The notes under the pieces were generated by a model. That model ran no database searches. It was given only the letters and a program-made list of their open reading frames with translations, and had not been told where the DNA came from. Shown here one piece after another: positions 8,344 through 16,709 of a stretch of 64,000 bases of DNA. Numbering within the stretch: the first letter of the stretch is position 1; each line of letters begins with the position of its first letter. Source of the DNA: Salinilacustrithrix sp034522155 (GTDB lineage Bacteria > Actinomycetota > Acidimicrobiia > Acidimicrobiales > Salinilacustritrichaceae); NCBI GenBank assembly GCA_034522155.1, contig JAXHLP010000006.1, positions 434,001 to 498,000 on the forward strand, in the 5' to 3' direction. The position numbers were made by a program, and so were the translations under genes.

Positions 8344-8874
8344 GTGGCAGCCCCCGAACACGTCCCCACCGAGCCGGCCGTGAAGATTCGTTCGTACGCG
8401 TCCCCGCCTCGTCGGCCGGACACGTGGCGGGTCGAGCGTCCCGCCGATTTCGCCGGCGAGCAGCGCCAGCCTGCCGGCGAGCGACTCGGTAGCCAGGGCC
8501 CCGACCAGGGCTACGCCCTGAAACTGGCGCCCTTGCTCCAACCCGAGCTCCACCTCACCGACGGCGAGCACGCCCGCGACGCCATCGCCGGCATCGTCGC
8601 CGTGGGGCTCAAGCGGGCCTCGCTCCTCGGTCGAGCGCCGGTCATCCACGATCTACGCATCGGGGCGACGTTGTTCGGCTTCCTCGACCCTGGCGCCGAC
8701 CCCGAGCTCGTGCGGCTCCGGCGGGAGCTGTTCGAGGAGGTCGGTCACTTCCACCACTACGCCGAGCTGCGCCACATCGCCGATGTCGTCGACCCCGTGG
8801 TCCTGCGCCAGACCCCGGACCAGGTGACGGCTCGTTACCAGGCCGACTGGCGCGACCAGCTCAGCCTCGCCTGA
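8344..8874 (+). CDS. Conserved hypothetical protein (176 aa)
   Basis: I do not recognise this family. The first ~50 residues are Pro/Arg rich and likely disordered; from about residue 60 it looks helical and contains DGEHARDAIAGIVAVGLKRA and a His-rich stretch FEEVGHFHHYAELRHI near 132-147 that might bind metal. No signal peptide or membrane segment is seen. It starts with GTG 10 nt after cimA, and a -10 box TAGCCT at 8331-8336 lies 7 nt before the start, so it may have its own leaderless transcript as well as read-through from the leuB operon. Confidence 0.7.
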   Translation: MAAPEHVPTEPAVKIRSYASPPRRPDTWRVERPADFAGEQRQPAGERLGSQGPDQGYALKLAPLLQPELHLTDGEHARDAIAGIVAVGLKRASLLGRAPVIHDLRIGATLFGFLDPGADPELVRLRRELFEEVGHFHHYAELRHIADVVDPVVLRQTPDQVTARYQADWRDQLSLA

Positions 8875-8893
8875 GTCGTCGATCCCCGCGGGT

Positions 8894-9370
8894 TCACGAC
8901 TCGGCGAGCTCGGCGAGCGTGCTCGCCATCTGGGTCCAGCCGTGGGCGATGCGGTCTTCGACGTCGGCCGCGATGCGCCCCCGGGCCATCTGTTCGACGC
9001 GGATCTCCGAGCCGAGCTTGGTCTTCTCGACCGTGATCGTGATGCCGCCGGCGTAGGCGCCGGGGACGAGCACGCCACCGATCTCGAGCCGCTCGGGCGG
9101 GTCGAAGGCCCGGACCGTGCCGTGCAGCGTGCCCGTGGCAACATCGCGCCCGTTGAACACCTTGCCGCCGAGTTCGGGCTGGATCCGCATGGTCCCCGCC
9201 TCGGGCCCGAGGTAGGGCTCGCCCCACCACGATCCGGTCTGCGACACGATGACGTCCCAGACTTGCACTGGCGGCGCCGAGGTCGTGGTGGTGACGACGA
9301 CGTTGGTCTCGTCGTCGGTGCGATCGCCGTCTGGGGGCGGCTGGGCCTCGGTGTCGACGGTGTCGGTCAC
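8894..9370 (-). CDS. SRPBCC (START/AHSA1-like) domain protein
   Basis: A 158-residue protein with a helix-grip fold signature: VVTTTTSAPPVQVWDVI at the start of the domain, GGKVFNGRDVATGTLHGTV, FDPPERLEI in the middle, and a C-terminal amphipathic helix HGWTQMASTLAELAE. Such proteins bind small hydrophobic ligands or activate partners; no catalytic role can be assigned. The first ~25 residues are acidic and probably disordered. The GTG start is divergent from the phosphodiesterase-like gene at 9412 with 41 bp between them. Confidence 0.75.
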   Translation of the reverse strand: MTDTVDTEAQPPPDGDRTDDETNVVVTTTTSAPPVQVWDVIVSQTGSWWGEPYLGPEAGTMRIQPELGGKVFNGRDVATGTLHGTVRAFDPPERLEIGGVLVPGAYAGGITITVEKTKLGSEIRVEQMARGRIAADVEDRIAHGWTQMASTLAELAES

Positions 9371-9411
9371 GTCTCTCAGGCTGGCACGCGCCGGCCGTAG
9401 GCTGGCGGACC

Positions 9412-10840
9412 GTGCGACCGGTCGTGGTCTTCGAGCTCAACGAGGTGCCGTGGCGGATCGTCGACTGGTGGGTCGACCGCCATCCCGACTCGGCACTGGC
9501 GGCGCTCGTGCCGGCCTGTGCCCAGTGGACCTCGGTGGCGCCGGACGAGGGGCATCTGTCGCCGTGGGTCACCTGGCCCACGGTGCACCGGGGCGTGGCC
9601 AACACCGTGCACGGCATCGGCCATTTCGGCCAGGACACCACCCGTGCCGACGAGGTCGCCCCGCCCTGGTGGACCCTCGCGGCCGAGGCTGGCCGCCGGA
9701 TCGGGCTGTTCGGGTTGCTCCACACGGCCGAGCTGCCCGACGACCTCGACCGTTACGCCTTCTTCGTCCCCGACACATTCGCTCCGACGGCCGAAACCCA
9801 TCCTCGGGCCCTCGAGCCGTTCCAGGCCTTCAACCTGTCGATGGCGCGTGCGTCGGCCCGCAACGTGTCGACCTCGATCGACCGCACCGCCGCCCGCCGG
9901 TTCCTCCTGCGGGCACCCCGCCTCGGGCTGCGCCCGGCCACGGTCGGCCGGTTGGTCAAGCAGCTCGTCGACGAGCGTCGCCATCCCGAGACGCGGGTTC
10001 GTCGCCGCTCCTACCAGTCGGTCCTCGCCTTCGACCTGTTCGCCCATCAGCTACGAACCACGTCCCCCGACGCGGCGGCGTTCTTCACCAACCACGTGGC
10101 CTCGGCGATGCACCGGTACTGGGCGGCGACCTTCCCCCACGACTACCCGCCCGATTCGTTCGGCTTCGACGACGAGTGGATCGCCACCTGGTCGGGTGAG
10201 CTCGAGGCCGCACTGGCTCACGCCGACCGCATGCTCGGCCGGCTCCGAGCGCACTGCGATGCCACCGGAGCACTGCTGGTCGTGGCGTCCTCGATGGGCC
10301 AGCAGGCGGCCCAGGGAACGCCGGTGGGGCGCCAGTTGTACCTGCGCGACGTCGACGCCTTCGTCCGTGCCGCCGGCATCGATCCCGGCCGCGGTCGAGC
10401 GCCGCCCGGCCATGGACCCCCAGGTCAACGTGCGGGTTGCCGACGAGGGGTCGCTGGCACGCCTGCGCGACCGGCTCGGTCGACTCCAGATCGGCGGTCA
10501 GCCGATCTCGTGGCACGAGGAGACCGACGGGTTCGTGTCGATGGAGTTCGGACAGGCCGACGATGCCATCGGTGCGATCACCGTCGGTGCGGACTCCCAC
10601 GCTCCCGAGGCACTCGGGTTCGAGATCATCGAGATCGAGGACGAGGTCGCCAGCACCGGCTACCACGTGCCCGAGGGGATCCTGTTGACCTACGACCCGG
10701 CCGCCCCGTCGCCCGCCGGCCAGGAGCGGGCGCAGGTGCCCACGACGGCGATCGCTCCGCTCGTGCTCGAGGCGCTCGACGTGCCCCGCCCCGCGCACCA
10801 CGGCGCGCCGACCATCGGGGCCGATGTCCGCCCGGGCTGA
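9412..10840 (+). pseudogene. Alkaline phosphatase superfamily / phosphodiesterase-like gene with one frameshift
   Basis: Two frames together encode one protein of ~475 residues. Frame 1 runs from GTG 9412 (-10 TAGGCT at 9398-9403, 8 nt upstream) to about 10386; the rest continues in the +1 frame to the TGA ending at 10840. One extra G in CCCGGCC at 10384-10390 explains the switch (IDP then AAVERRPAMDP). SPWVTWPTVHRG with a following HGIGHFGQ resembles the nucleophile region of type I phosphodiesterases, and LAFDLFAHQ resembles a metal-ligand segment. The usual SDHG metal motif reads ASSMGQQ instead, so metal binding or activity is doubtful even without the frameshift. A sequencing error is as likely as a true mutation. 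Function unknown. Confidence 0.65.
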
Positions 10841-10915
10841 TCGACGCCACCCGTTGGCTCGACCGCGATCGCAGCGTTCGTTCCGTGGCGCGGGCCCACC
10901 GGTACGATCGACCCG

Positions 10916-12313
10916 GTGGCCGACGCACCCCGCCTCCGCTTCGCGCCCTCGCCCACCGGTTATCTCCACGTCGGCGGTGCCCGGGCAGCGTTGTTCAACT
11001 GGCTCGTCGCCCGACGGACCGGCGGCGAGTTCCTGCTGCGGATCGAGGACACCGACCGCGAGCGCAACCGGCCGGAGCTGACCGACAACATCCTCGAGGC
11101 CATGCGTTGGCTCGGCCTCGACTGGGACGGCGATGTCGTCTACCAGGCCGACCACCTGGACGAGCACGCAGCCGGCGCCCGTTCCCTGCTCGCCGCCGGC
11201 GACGCCTACTGGTGCGACTGCACGCCCGAGGACCTGGAGGCTCGCCGGGGGAAGGGCGCGTCGGGCTACGACGGACACTGCCGCGACCGGGCGGTGGCCG
11301 AGGGGCCGACCACGGCGCTGCGGTTCCGGGCCCCCGACGACGGAACCACGGAGTTCGACGACGTCATCCGCGGATCGGTCAGCTTCGACAACGCCACGAT
11401 CGAGGACTTCGTCCTCCTCCGTTCGAGCGGACTTCCGGTCTTCCTGCTGTCCAACGCCATGGACGACGCCGCGATGGGCATCACCCACGTCGTGCGCGGC
11501 GAGGACCACGTGAACGGGACGCCCAAGTACCTGCTGCTCCGCGATGCGCTGGGCCTCGCCCGACCGGACGTGATCGCCCATCTCCCGTTGCTGGTGAACG
11601 AGAGCCGCAAGAAGCTCTCGAAGCGCCGCGACTCGGTGGCGGTCGGCGAGTTCCGCGAACGCGGGTTCCTCCCCGAGGCGATGATGAACCATCTCGCCCT
11701 GCTGGGATGGGGGCCCAAGGACGACGTCGAGATACGCCCGATGCGCGAGATCATCGAGCGGTTCCGGCTCGGGGACGTGAATCCGGCGCCGGCGTTCTTC
11801 GACGAGAAGAAGCTCGAGCACATCAACGCCGAGTACGTCCGCGCGCTCTCGCCGGAGGCGTTCGTCGACGCGGTCGAGCCGTTCCTGGTCCGACCCGAGC
11901 GGTCCCTGGAGCCGATTCGCCAGCTCGCTCCGGTGCTGCAGCAACGTGTCAGAGTGCTGCCCGACGCCGAGCCCATGGTCGACTTCCTCCATCTCGACGA
12001 GCCGGTGCGCGACCAGGCGTCGTGGGACAAGGTCATGGGGAAGGATCCGGCGGTCGCCCGCGCGATGCTCAAATCGACCATCGATGCGTTCGCCGAGGTC
12101 GAGTGGGACGCCGACGCCCTGCATGCCTGCCTGCTGCGGGTGGGTGAGGAGCACGGGCTGAAACTCGGGAAGGCCCAGGCTCCGGTCCGGGTGGCGGTCA
12201 CCGGCCGCTCGGTCGGGCCGCCGTTGTTCGAGTCGCTCGAGGTGCTCGGCCGCACGGCGACGCTCGAACGATTGCACGCGGCGCTCGACGATCTCGGCCC
12301 CGCCGGGGCGTGA
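10916..12313 (+). CDS. gltX: Glutamyl-tRNA synthetase GltX
   Basis: Charges tRNA-Glu with glutamate and, where GlnRS is absent, tRNA-Gln for later amidation by GatCAB. The 465 residues include the HIGH-class motif as PSPTGYLHVGG (11-21), GEFLLRIEDTDRER, and the KMSKS-class motif as KKLSKRRD near 232-239. The GTG start follows -10 TACGAT (10903-10908) by 7 nt, a leaderless arrangement. It overlaps the YdcF-like gene by 4 bp and is followed by tRNA-Gln and tRNA-Glu genes, a linkage also known in mycobacteria. Confidence 0.96.
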   Translation: MADAPRLRFAPSPTGYLHVGGARAALFNWLVARRTGGEFLLRIEDTDRERNRPELTDNILEAMRWLGLDWDGDVVYQADHLDEHAAGARSLLAAGDAYWCDCTPEDLEARRGKGASGYDGHCRDRAVAEGPTTALRFRAPDDGTTEFDDVIRGSVSFDNATIEDFVLLRSSGLPVFLLSNAMDDAAMGITHVVRGEDHVNGTPKYLLLRDALGLARPDVIAHLPLLVNESRKKLSKRRDSVAVGEFRERGFLPEAMMNHLALLGWGPKDDVEIRPMREIIERFRLGDVNPAPAFFDEKKLEHINAEYVRALSPEAFVDAVEPFLVRPERSLEPIRQLAPVLQQRVRVLPDAEPMVDFLHLDEPVRDQASWDKVMGKDPAVARAMLKSTIDAFAEVEWDADALHACLLRVGEEHGLKLGKAQAPVRVAVTGRSVGPPLFESLEVLGRTATLERLHAALDDLGPAGA

Positions 12314-12951
12314 GGAGCCGCCGGATGCTCCGGCTCGTCGTTCGGGCGGGGTTGGTGCTGACGGTCTTGGTCGCGATCTACCTGCTGATCACGTTCGTCC
12401 AGGTCTGGAACGCGAGCAACCGGGCCCACGAGGACCAGACCCAGGCCATCATCGTCCTCGGCGCCGCCCAGTACGACGGGAGACCCTCGCCCGTGCTCGA
12501 AGCGAGACTCGACCACGCCATCGAGCTCTACGACGCCGGCGTCTCACCCACGATCGTGGTGACGGGCGGGAAGCAGCCAGACGACCGGTTCACCGAGGCC
12601 GCCGCCGGCTACGAGTTCCTCCGCCGACGCGACATCCCCGACGCCGCGATCCTCCGGGAGGAGCAGGGCTCGAACACCTGGGAGCAGCTCGCTGCTGCTT
12701 CCCGCTTCCTGGCAGAGCGCGACATCACCCGTGTGGTACTGGTCTCCGACGACTACCACGCGTACCGGCTCGGGCGGATCGCTGACGAGCTCGGCCTCGT
12801 GGCTCAGGTGTCCCCGGTCGATCAGGATCTGTCGTTCGCCGGTGAGGTCAAGGCGATGGGCCGAGAGACCGTCGCGGTCGCGGTCGGGCGCGTGATCGGA
12901 TTCCGTCGCCTGGTCAACCTCGACGATCAGCTTTCGGTTTCGTCGCGATGA
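12310..12951 (+). CDS. YdcF/SanA-family (DUF218) membrane-anchored protein
   Basis: A 213-residue protein with an N-terminal membrane anchor (residues ~8-30) and an outward-facing DUF218 domain: AIIVLGAAQYDGRPSPVLEA, then TIVVTGG, EEQGSNTWEQL and RVVLVSDDYHAYR. Members such as SanA and ElyC are linked to envelope integrity, and the fold resembles nucleotide-binding Rossmann-like proteins; the biochemical role is not settled. It begins with GTG overlapping the gltX stop by 4 bp, so it is co-expressed with gltX, although no functional tie is evident. Confidence 0.85.
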   Translation: MRSRRMLRLVVRAGLVLTVLVAIYLLITFVQVWNASNRAHEDQTQAIIVLGAAQYDGRPSPVLEARLDHAIELYDAGVSPTIVVTGGKQPDDRFTEAAAGYEFLRRRDIPDAAILREEQGSNTWEQLAAASRFLAERDITRVVLVSDDYHAYRLGRIADELGLVAQVSPVDQDLSFAGEVKAMGRETVAVAVGRVIGFRRLVNLDDQLSVSSR

Positions 12952-12982
12952 CAGACGCTCAGATATCGTGGCCCGTCCACTT

Positions 12983-13054
12983 TCCGGGGTGGTGTAATAG
13001 GCAACACGGCTGGTTCTGGTCCAGTTATTGGGGGTTCAAGTCCTCCCCCCGGAG
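12983..13054 (+). tRNA. tRNA-Gln (anticodon CTG)
   Basis: Full cloverleaf: acceptor TCCGGGG (12983-12989) with CCCCGGA (13047-13053), D stem GTGT/ACAC, anticodon stem GCTGG/CCAGT with loop TTCTGGT, and T arm with loop TTCAAGT. The anticodon CTG (13016-13018) reads CAG. The CCA end is not encoded directly (GCTCCA follows). It lies just after gltX and the YdcF-like gene. Confidence 0.95.
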
Positions 13055-13139
13055 CTCCACGGCAGAGGCGAAATCGCAGGTGAGCGGGCCGGAGCGTCTG
13101 CCCTGATCCGTCGGTCTTCGCCGCGCGGCCGACGCGGCG

Positions 13140-14001
13140 TCAGGAGGGCACGACGCGGAGGAAGTCGGCACCGCTCGTGGCGATCGTGGGGAACCCCGAG
13201 CTCCATCGTGCCGGAACGGCATCGGGGAACTTCGCGGTGTCGGTCATCGGGACCGACTCGTCGTATCCGGGCCCCGGGTCCCACCCGTAGTTGCCGCCAG
13301 GCACCAGGCGGTTGACCTCGTCGTCACGGGTGGGGCCGTGTTCGACCGCCCACGGTTCGTCGGAGCCCGGTCGGAACGCGATGCCCTGGACGTTGCGGTG
13401 CCCGGAGGTGAACACCCGGCGCACGTCGGGGTCGCCGCTGCCCGTGAACGGGTTGCCCGACGCCCCCGCACCGGTGAAGCGGTTCACCCGGAGCACCTTG
13501 CCGCCGAGTGCCGAGAGATCCTGGGGCGTGCCGGAGAACGCCCCGTCGCCGGTGGTGATCCACCGCGCGCCGTCGGGTCCGACGCGGAGCCGGCATCCGC
13601 CGTGACGGCCGCTGTCGTTGCGCAGCAGACCGCCGACGAGCGGGTCGGCGACGCGGGTCAAGGTGGTCGTCCCGGCGCGAGCGTCCAGGCGATGACCTGC
13701 ACCTCGCGACTCGACGCGGTGCCGTGTCCCTGGCAGGTGTAGATGCGGCGGTTCTGGGCGAACGCAGGGTCGATGGCCATCCAGAGGTAGTCGGTGGTGG
13801 TGCCGAGGGCGCACCAGAGGATGTCGGTCGCCGCGTCACCGCCGAAGCTCCCGACGAGTGCGGTGGCCCCCGGTGGTGTCACCGCGGCCGTGACCGCCGG
13901 CGGCACCGCCACGGGTCCGGTTCGGCGGCAGCGGGATGCGCGACGGCGAACACAGACGCGATCAGCACCAGCGCAGCCGGCCCGACGGACAGGCGACGCA
14001 T
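13140..14001 (-). pseudogene. Decayed secreted PQQ-type sugar (glucose/sorbosone) dehydrogenase
   Basis: Three reading frames are needed to follow the protein. A signal peptide MRRLSVGPAALVLIASVFAV... begins at the ATG at 14001; then the frame changes near 13915 into PPAVTAAVTPPGATALVG and MAIDPAFAQNRRIYTCQGHG; then again near 13670 into TLTRVADPLV, WITTGDGAF, LGGKVLRVNRFTG, SGHRNVQGIAFRPGS and GGNYGWDPGPGYDES. These are hallmarks of soluble glucose/sorbosone dehydrogenases. Total length (~287 codons) is well short of the ~400 expected, with parts of the N-terminal blades and the C-terminal end missing. It lies between tRNA-Gln and a degenerate copy of that tRNA's 3' end. Confidence 0.85.
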
Positions 14002-14103
14002 GCCGGGCACCGTAGCCAGCGTCGGCCACCGACGTCTCGCGAGCGTCAGCGGTCGCATTCATCGTGTGCCCGGCACGGCCAGGACCAGTCAGTACCGTCG
14101 GTC

Positions 14104-14132
14104 GGGGAGTTCGCGTCCTCCCCCGGAGTTCC
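14104..14132 (+). repeat. Degenerate copy of the tRNA-Gln 3' end
   Basis: GTCCTCCCCCGGAGTTCC and the bases before it closely match the T arm and 3' acceptor strand of the tRNA-Gln at 13031-13058, with a few substitutions and small indels. The copy is in the same orientation 1.07 kb downstream, as when an element integrates into a tRNA 3' end. The decayed dehydrogenase lies between the two copies. Confidence 0.55.
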
Positions 14133-14181
14133 GACGGACTTCGGTCGCGGCGACGAGCCGCGATACATTCGTCCGTTCCCT

Positions 14182-14257
14182 GCCCCGTTCGTCTAGCGGC
14201 CTAGGACGCCAGCCTCTCACGCTGGTAGCACGGGTTCGAATCCCGTACGGGGTGCCA
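14182..14257 (+). tRNA. tRNA-Glu (anticodon CTC)
   Basis: Acceptor GCCCCGT (14182-14188) pairs with ACGGGGT (14247-14253), followed by G and an encoded CCA (14255-14257). The anticodon stem is CCAGC/GCTGG with loop CTCTCAC, giving anticodon CTC; the T arm is CGGGTTCGAATCCCG. It is substrate for the GltX encoded 2 kb upstream. Confidence 0.96.
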
Positions 14258-14323
14258 CGCACCATCGAGCGCTGTGCCGCACGAGCACGGTGATCAGGGC
14301 GTGCGGTCTGGTGCTCACGCCGA

Positions 14324-14341
14324 TGGAAACGCTTGTTTCCA
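14324..14341. promoter_or_regulatory. Perfect 18-bp inverted repeat upstream of the SCO6745-like gene
   Basis: TGGAAAC-GCTT-GTTTCCA is a perfect 7-bp-arm dyad 56 bp before the ATG at 14397. It has no T-run, so an operator is more likely than a terminator. The arms resemble LacI-family half-sites, but no such regulator is nearby. Confidence 0.4.
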
Positions 14342-14396
14342 CGTGGCGCTCCGGTGGCTACGGTTCGAGGACGCCGTCGTACCCGGGGGAGCTCCG

Positions 14397-15317
14397 ATGT
14401 CAGACCTGACCGAGACCAGCCGTCATGCCCGCAAGCTGGCCGCGGCGCTCGAACCCTTCGCCGGGCAGGTGTACTTCTCGCCGGAGTGCCACGCCAACTA
14501 CGAGCGTTTGGGCTTCGCGCCGAGCCCGGGATCATTGGGCTCGGGGGAGCTGGGTGGGGTGGCCATGCCCGAGATGGAGTCGTACTTCACCAGCCGCGGA
14601 TCGGTGATGGGTCAGGTGCCCGGGGAGGTCGTGGCGGCCGCGTTCGGTGTCTTCAAGCCCGCCGTCGTCATCCCCGCGGTGACCGGTGGTTGGGGTCGGA
14701 CCGACGCGTCCACGATCGAGGCCGAGCGCACCGACGGTGCGCTCGGCCAGCTTCGGCGGATCCTCGGCGATGCTCCCGACGGCGTCGATCGGGCTCACGC
14801 GCTCCTCATCCGAGCCACCGAACCGCTCGAGCTGGCCGGGCGTCCGCTCTTCGCCGGGCTACGTGCCCAGGCCGTGCCCGACGACCCGCTCGGCGCGGCC
14901 TGGCGCCACGCCGACATGCTCCGCGAGTACCGGGGCGATGCCCACGTCGCGTTGTGGACGACCTCCCGCGTCGATGCCTGCGAGATCGGCATTCTGACCG
15001 AGCTCTACTGGGGGCTCCCGGCCCGGTCCTACTCGCGGACCCGGGGCTGGAACGAGGACGACTACGCCGCGGCCGAAGCACGGCTCGAGTCCCGTGGCCT
15101 GCTGGCTGACCAGGTGCTCACCGACGAGGGGCGTTCGACTCGGGAGTCGATCGAGGTCGAGACCGACGAGGCATGCCGGCCGGTTCTCGATGCCCTCGGC
15201 GACGACATCGACGAGTTGGTCGAGATCCTGCGCGGCTGGTCCTCGGCGATCCAGGAGGGGCAGGGATACCCGGCTGCCGGGCCGGTGGAGATGGCCGAGG
15301 CCGCCGCAGGCCGTTGA
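14397..15317 (+). CDS. SCO6745-like conserved protein with winged-helix-like fold
   Basis: A 306-residue soluble protein similar in layout to the actinobacterial SCO6745 family, whose role is unknown. The N-terminal third holds AGQVYFSPECHANYERLGF and GELGGVAMPEMESYFTSRGSVMG, the middle is Ala/Leu-rich helices, and the C-terminal half includes LWTTSRVDACEIGILTELYW and a helix-turn-helix-like stretch (DDYAAAEARLESRGLL) near residues 221-236. The ATG has GGGGGAG 6 nt upstream. It stands alone between tRNA-Glu and a convergent VOC gene; a perfect inverted repeat 56 bp upstream may regulate it. Confidence 0.75.
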   Translation: MSDLTETSRHARKLAAALEPFAGQVYFSPECHANYERLGFAPSPGSLGSGELGGVAMPEMESYFTSRGSVMGQVPGEVVAAAFGVFKPAVVIPAVTGGWGRTDASTIEAERTDGALGQLRRILGDAPDGVDRAHALLIRATEPLELAGRPLFAGLRAQAVPDDPLGAAWRHADMLREYRGDAHVALWTTSRVDACEIGILTELYWGLPARSYSRTRGWNEDDYAAAEARLESRGLLADQVLTDEGRSTRESIEVETDEACRPVLDALGDDIDELVEILRGWSSAIQEGQGYPAAGPVEMAEAAAGR

Positions 15318-15326
15318 GGCAGCCCG

Positions 15327-15713
15327 TCAGTCCTCCTGGAGAAGCTCCCACACGTTGCCCTGGGGGTCGGCGATCAGCGCGTAGACCGCACCCGGGCGGT
15401 GCGAGGTCGGTGCCACCAGGATCTCGCCGCCGGCGCGTTCGACGGATGCCGCGGCCGCCTCGACGTCATCGAGCAACAGCGCGGCGTAGGCGAAGCCCGC
15501 GGCCCGGTACCAGGGATCGGGTCGTCCGGTGCGGGCCACCGCATCGACGGGCGTGTACAGCTTCAGGCGGGCGTCGCCCCGACGGAGTCGATGGATGCTG
15601 CCCTGCGGGAACTCGGAGCTGGACTCGACCTCGAGGCCCAGCGCGTCGCCATAGAAGGAGAGCAACTCGTCCGGCTGATCGGTGACGATGCCCGCGGAGA
15701 GCGCGGTCGGCAT
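15327..15713 (-). CDS. VOC-superfamily (glyoxalase-like) protein
   Basis: A 128-residue single-copy VOC protein with paired beta-alpha-beta modules: SAGIVTDQPDELLSFYGDALGLEVE in the first half, FAYAALLLDDVEAAAASVERAGG and the terminal DPQGNVWELLQ in the second. The ending Glu of GNVWEL is a common metal ligand position. It may be a resistance, isomerase or dioxygenase-like protein; the substrate is unknown. A -10 TACGGT lies 6 nt before the ATG at 15713, giving a leaderless transcript; in-frame codons further upstream encode an unlikely Arg-rich extension. Confidence 0.85.
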   Translation of the reverse strand: MPTALSAGIVTDQPDELLSFYGDALGLEVESSSEFPQGSIHRLRRGDARLKLYTPVDAVARTGRPDPWYRAAGFAYAALLLDDVEAAAASVERAGGEILVAPTSHRPGAVYALIADPQGNVWELLQED

Positions 15714-15890
15714 GCCAGCACCGTAGGTCAGATCAGTACCCGCCGGTGAGTAGTGTCGGGCGTCCACACGCAGCCGATCCGGGGGTGCGACGCCGTATGG
15801 GGTCCGAGGTTCCACAACCCGCCGACGACGATGCGCCCCACGCCCCGGGCGTCCGATTCCTGCGCACCGACTGAGACTGCAGGCAGCGCG

Positions 15891-16709
15891 GTGGAGCAGC
15901 TCGGTCCAGCACTGCTCGCCTTGGCCGCGGCGACACTCGGCTCGCTCGGCGGCATCGGTGGTGCGATCCTGCTGGTCCCCCTGCTCGTCGTCACCGGCAC
16001 GTCCGCAGCGGAGGCGGCTCCCCTCGGTCTGCTGATGGTCGCGGCTGCTTCGATCGCCGCCGGCCCGCGGCAGCTCCGCGAACGGGCCGTCAACCATCGT
16101 CTCGGGATGGCGAGCGAGTTGCTCGCATCGACGGGCGCGGTGGTGGGCGCGCTCGTCTCCGGAGCGCTGAGCGACCGGCTCCTCAGCTACGTGCTGGCAG
16201 CGGTGGCCGTGGGCGCCGCGGTCGCGGGGTCGTTCCGTTCCGGGCTGCGCAATCCACCGGATCCGGCGTGTGGACCCGGCGACGTCGGCGAGCGGGTCGG
16301 CGGCCTCGCAGGTGCGTACCCGTTGGGCAACGGCGTGGTGCCCTACCGGCCCGCGCGGCTGCGAGGGGGACTGGCCCTGATGGGGCTCGCCGGCGTCGTG
16401 GCCGGCGGCTCCGGCGCGTCCGGCGGTTTCATCAAGACACCTGCTCTCAGCGAGCTGATGCGCGTCCCGTCTCGCGTGGCTGCCGCGACGACGACCTTCA
16501 CCGTCGGCATCACCGCGTCGGCGGCACTGTGCATCTTCGCGCTGCAGGGCCGGATCGACGTCGAGCTCGCCCCCGGGGTGATCGTCGCCAGCCTCCTGGG
16601 CGGCGGTGTCGGTGCCCGTCTCCAGTCGAGGGTCGCACCGGCGATGATCCGGCGTCTGCTCGGCGTGCTGCTCGTCGTCGTGGCCCTGCTCCTGGTGGTC
16701 CGGGCATGA
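15891..16709 (+). CDS. TSUP/TauE-SafE family membrane permease
   Basis: A 272-residue integral membrane protein of the sulfite/sulfonate exporter type. It shows two repeats: the first around GSLGGIGGAILLVPLLVVTG and the second around GVVAGGSGASGGFIKTPALS, with about eight hydrophobic segments. TSUP members move small sulfur compounds or organic anions; the substrate is not readable. The GTG at 15891 directly precedes the first membrane segment; earlier in-frame ATG codons (e.g. MRPTPRASDS) are possible but would add a non-conserved tail. It overlaps the next small membrane gene by 4 bp (ATGA). Confidence 0.82.
   Translation: MEQLGPALLALAAATLGSLGGIGGAILLVPLLVVTGTSAAEAAPLGLLMVAAASIAAGPRQLRERAVNHRLGMASELLASTGAVVGALVSGALSDRLLSYVLAAVAVGAAVAGSFRSGLRNPPDPACGPGDVGERVGGLAGAYPLGNGVVPYRPARLRGGLALMGLAGVVAGGSGASGGFIKTPALSELMRVPSRVAAATTTFTVGITASAALCIFALQGRIDVELAPGVIVASLLGGGVGARLQSRVAPAMIRRLLGVLLVVVALLLVVRA

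Noticed and set aside
10384..10390. Programmed ribosomal frameshift in the phosphodiesterase-like gene
   Set aside because: No slippery heptamer or downstream structure is apparent; an indel or sequencing error is simpler.
10412..12147. Very long open frame continuing from the phosphodiesterase-like gene through gltX
   Set aside because: Beyond 10390 its translation is Arg/Gly/Pro-rich and overlaps the clearly real gltX frame; it is a GC-rich shadow.
15725..15736. GGTCAGATCAG half-site upstream of the VOC gene
   Set aside because: No matching CTGAC arm five bases away; a single 7-base match is expected by chance.
15770..15830. tRNA-like stretch with GGTTCCACAACC and CGCCGTATGGGG
   Set aside because: No consistent acceptor or anticodon stem can be drawn.
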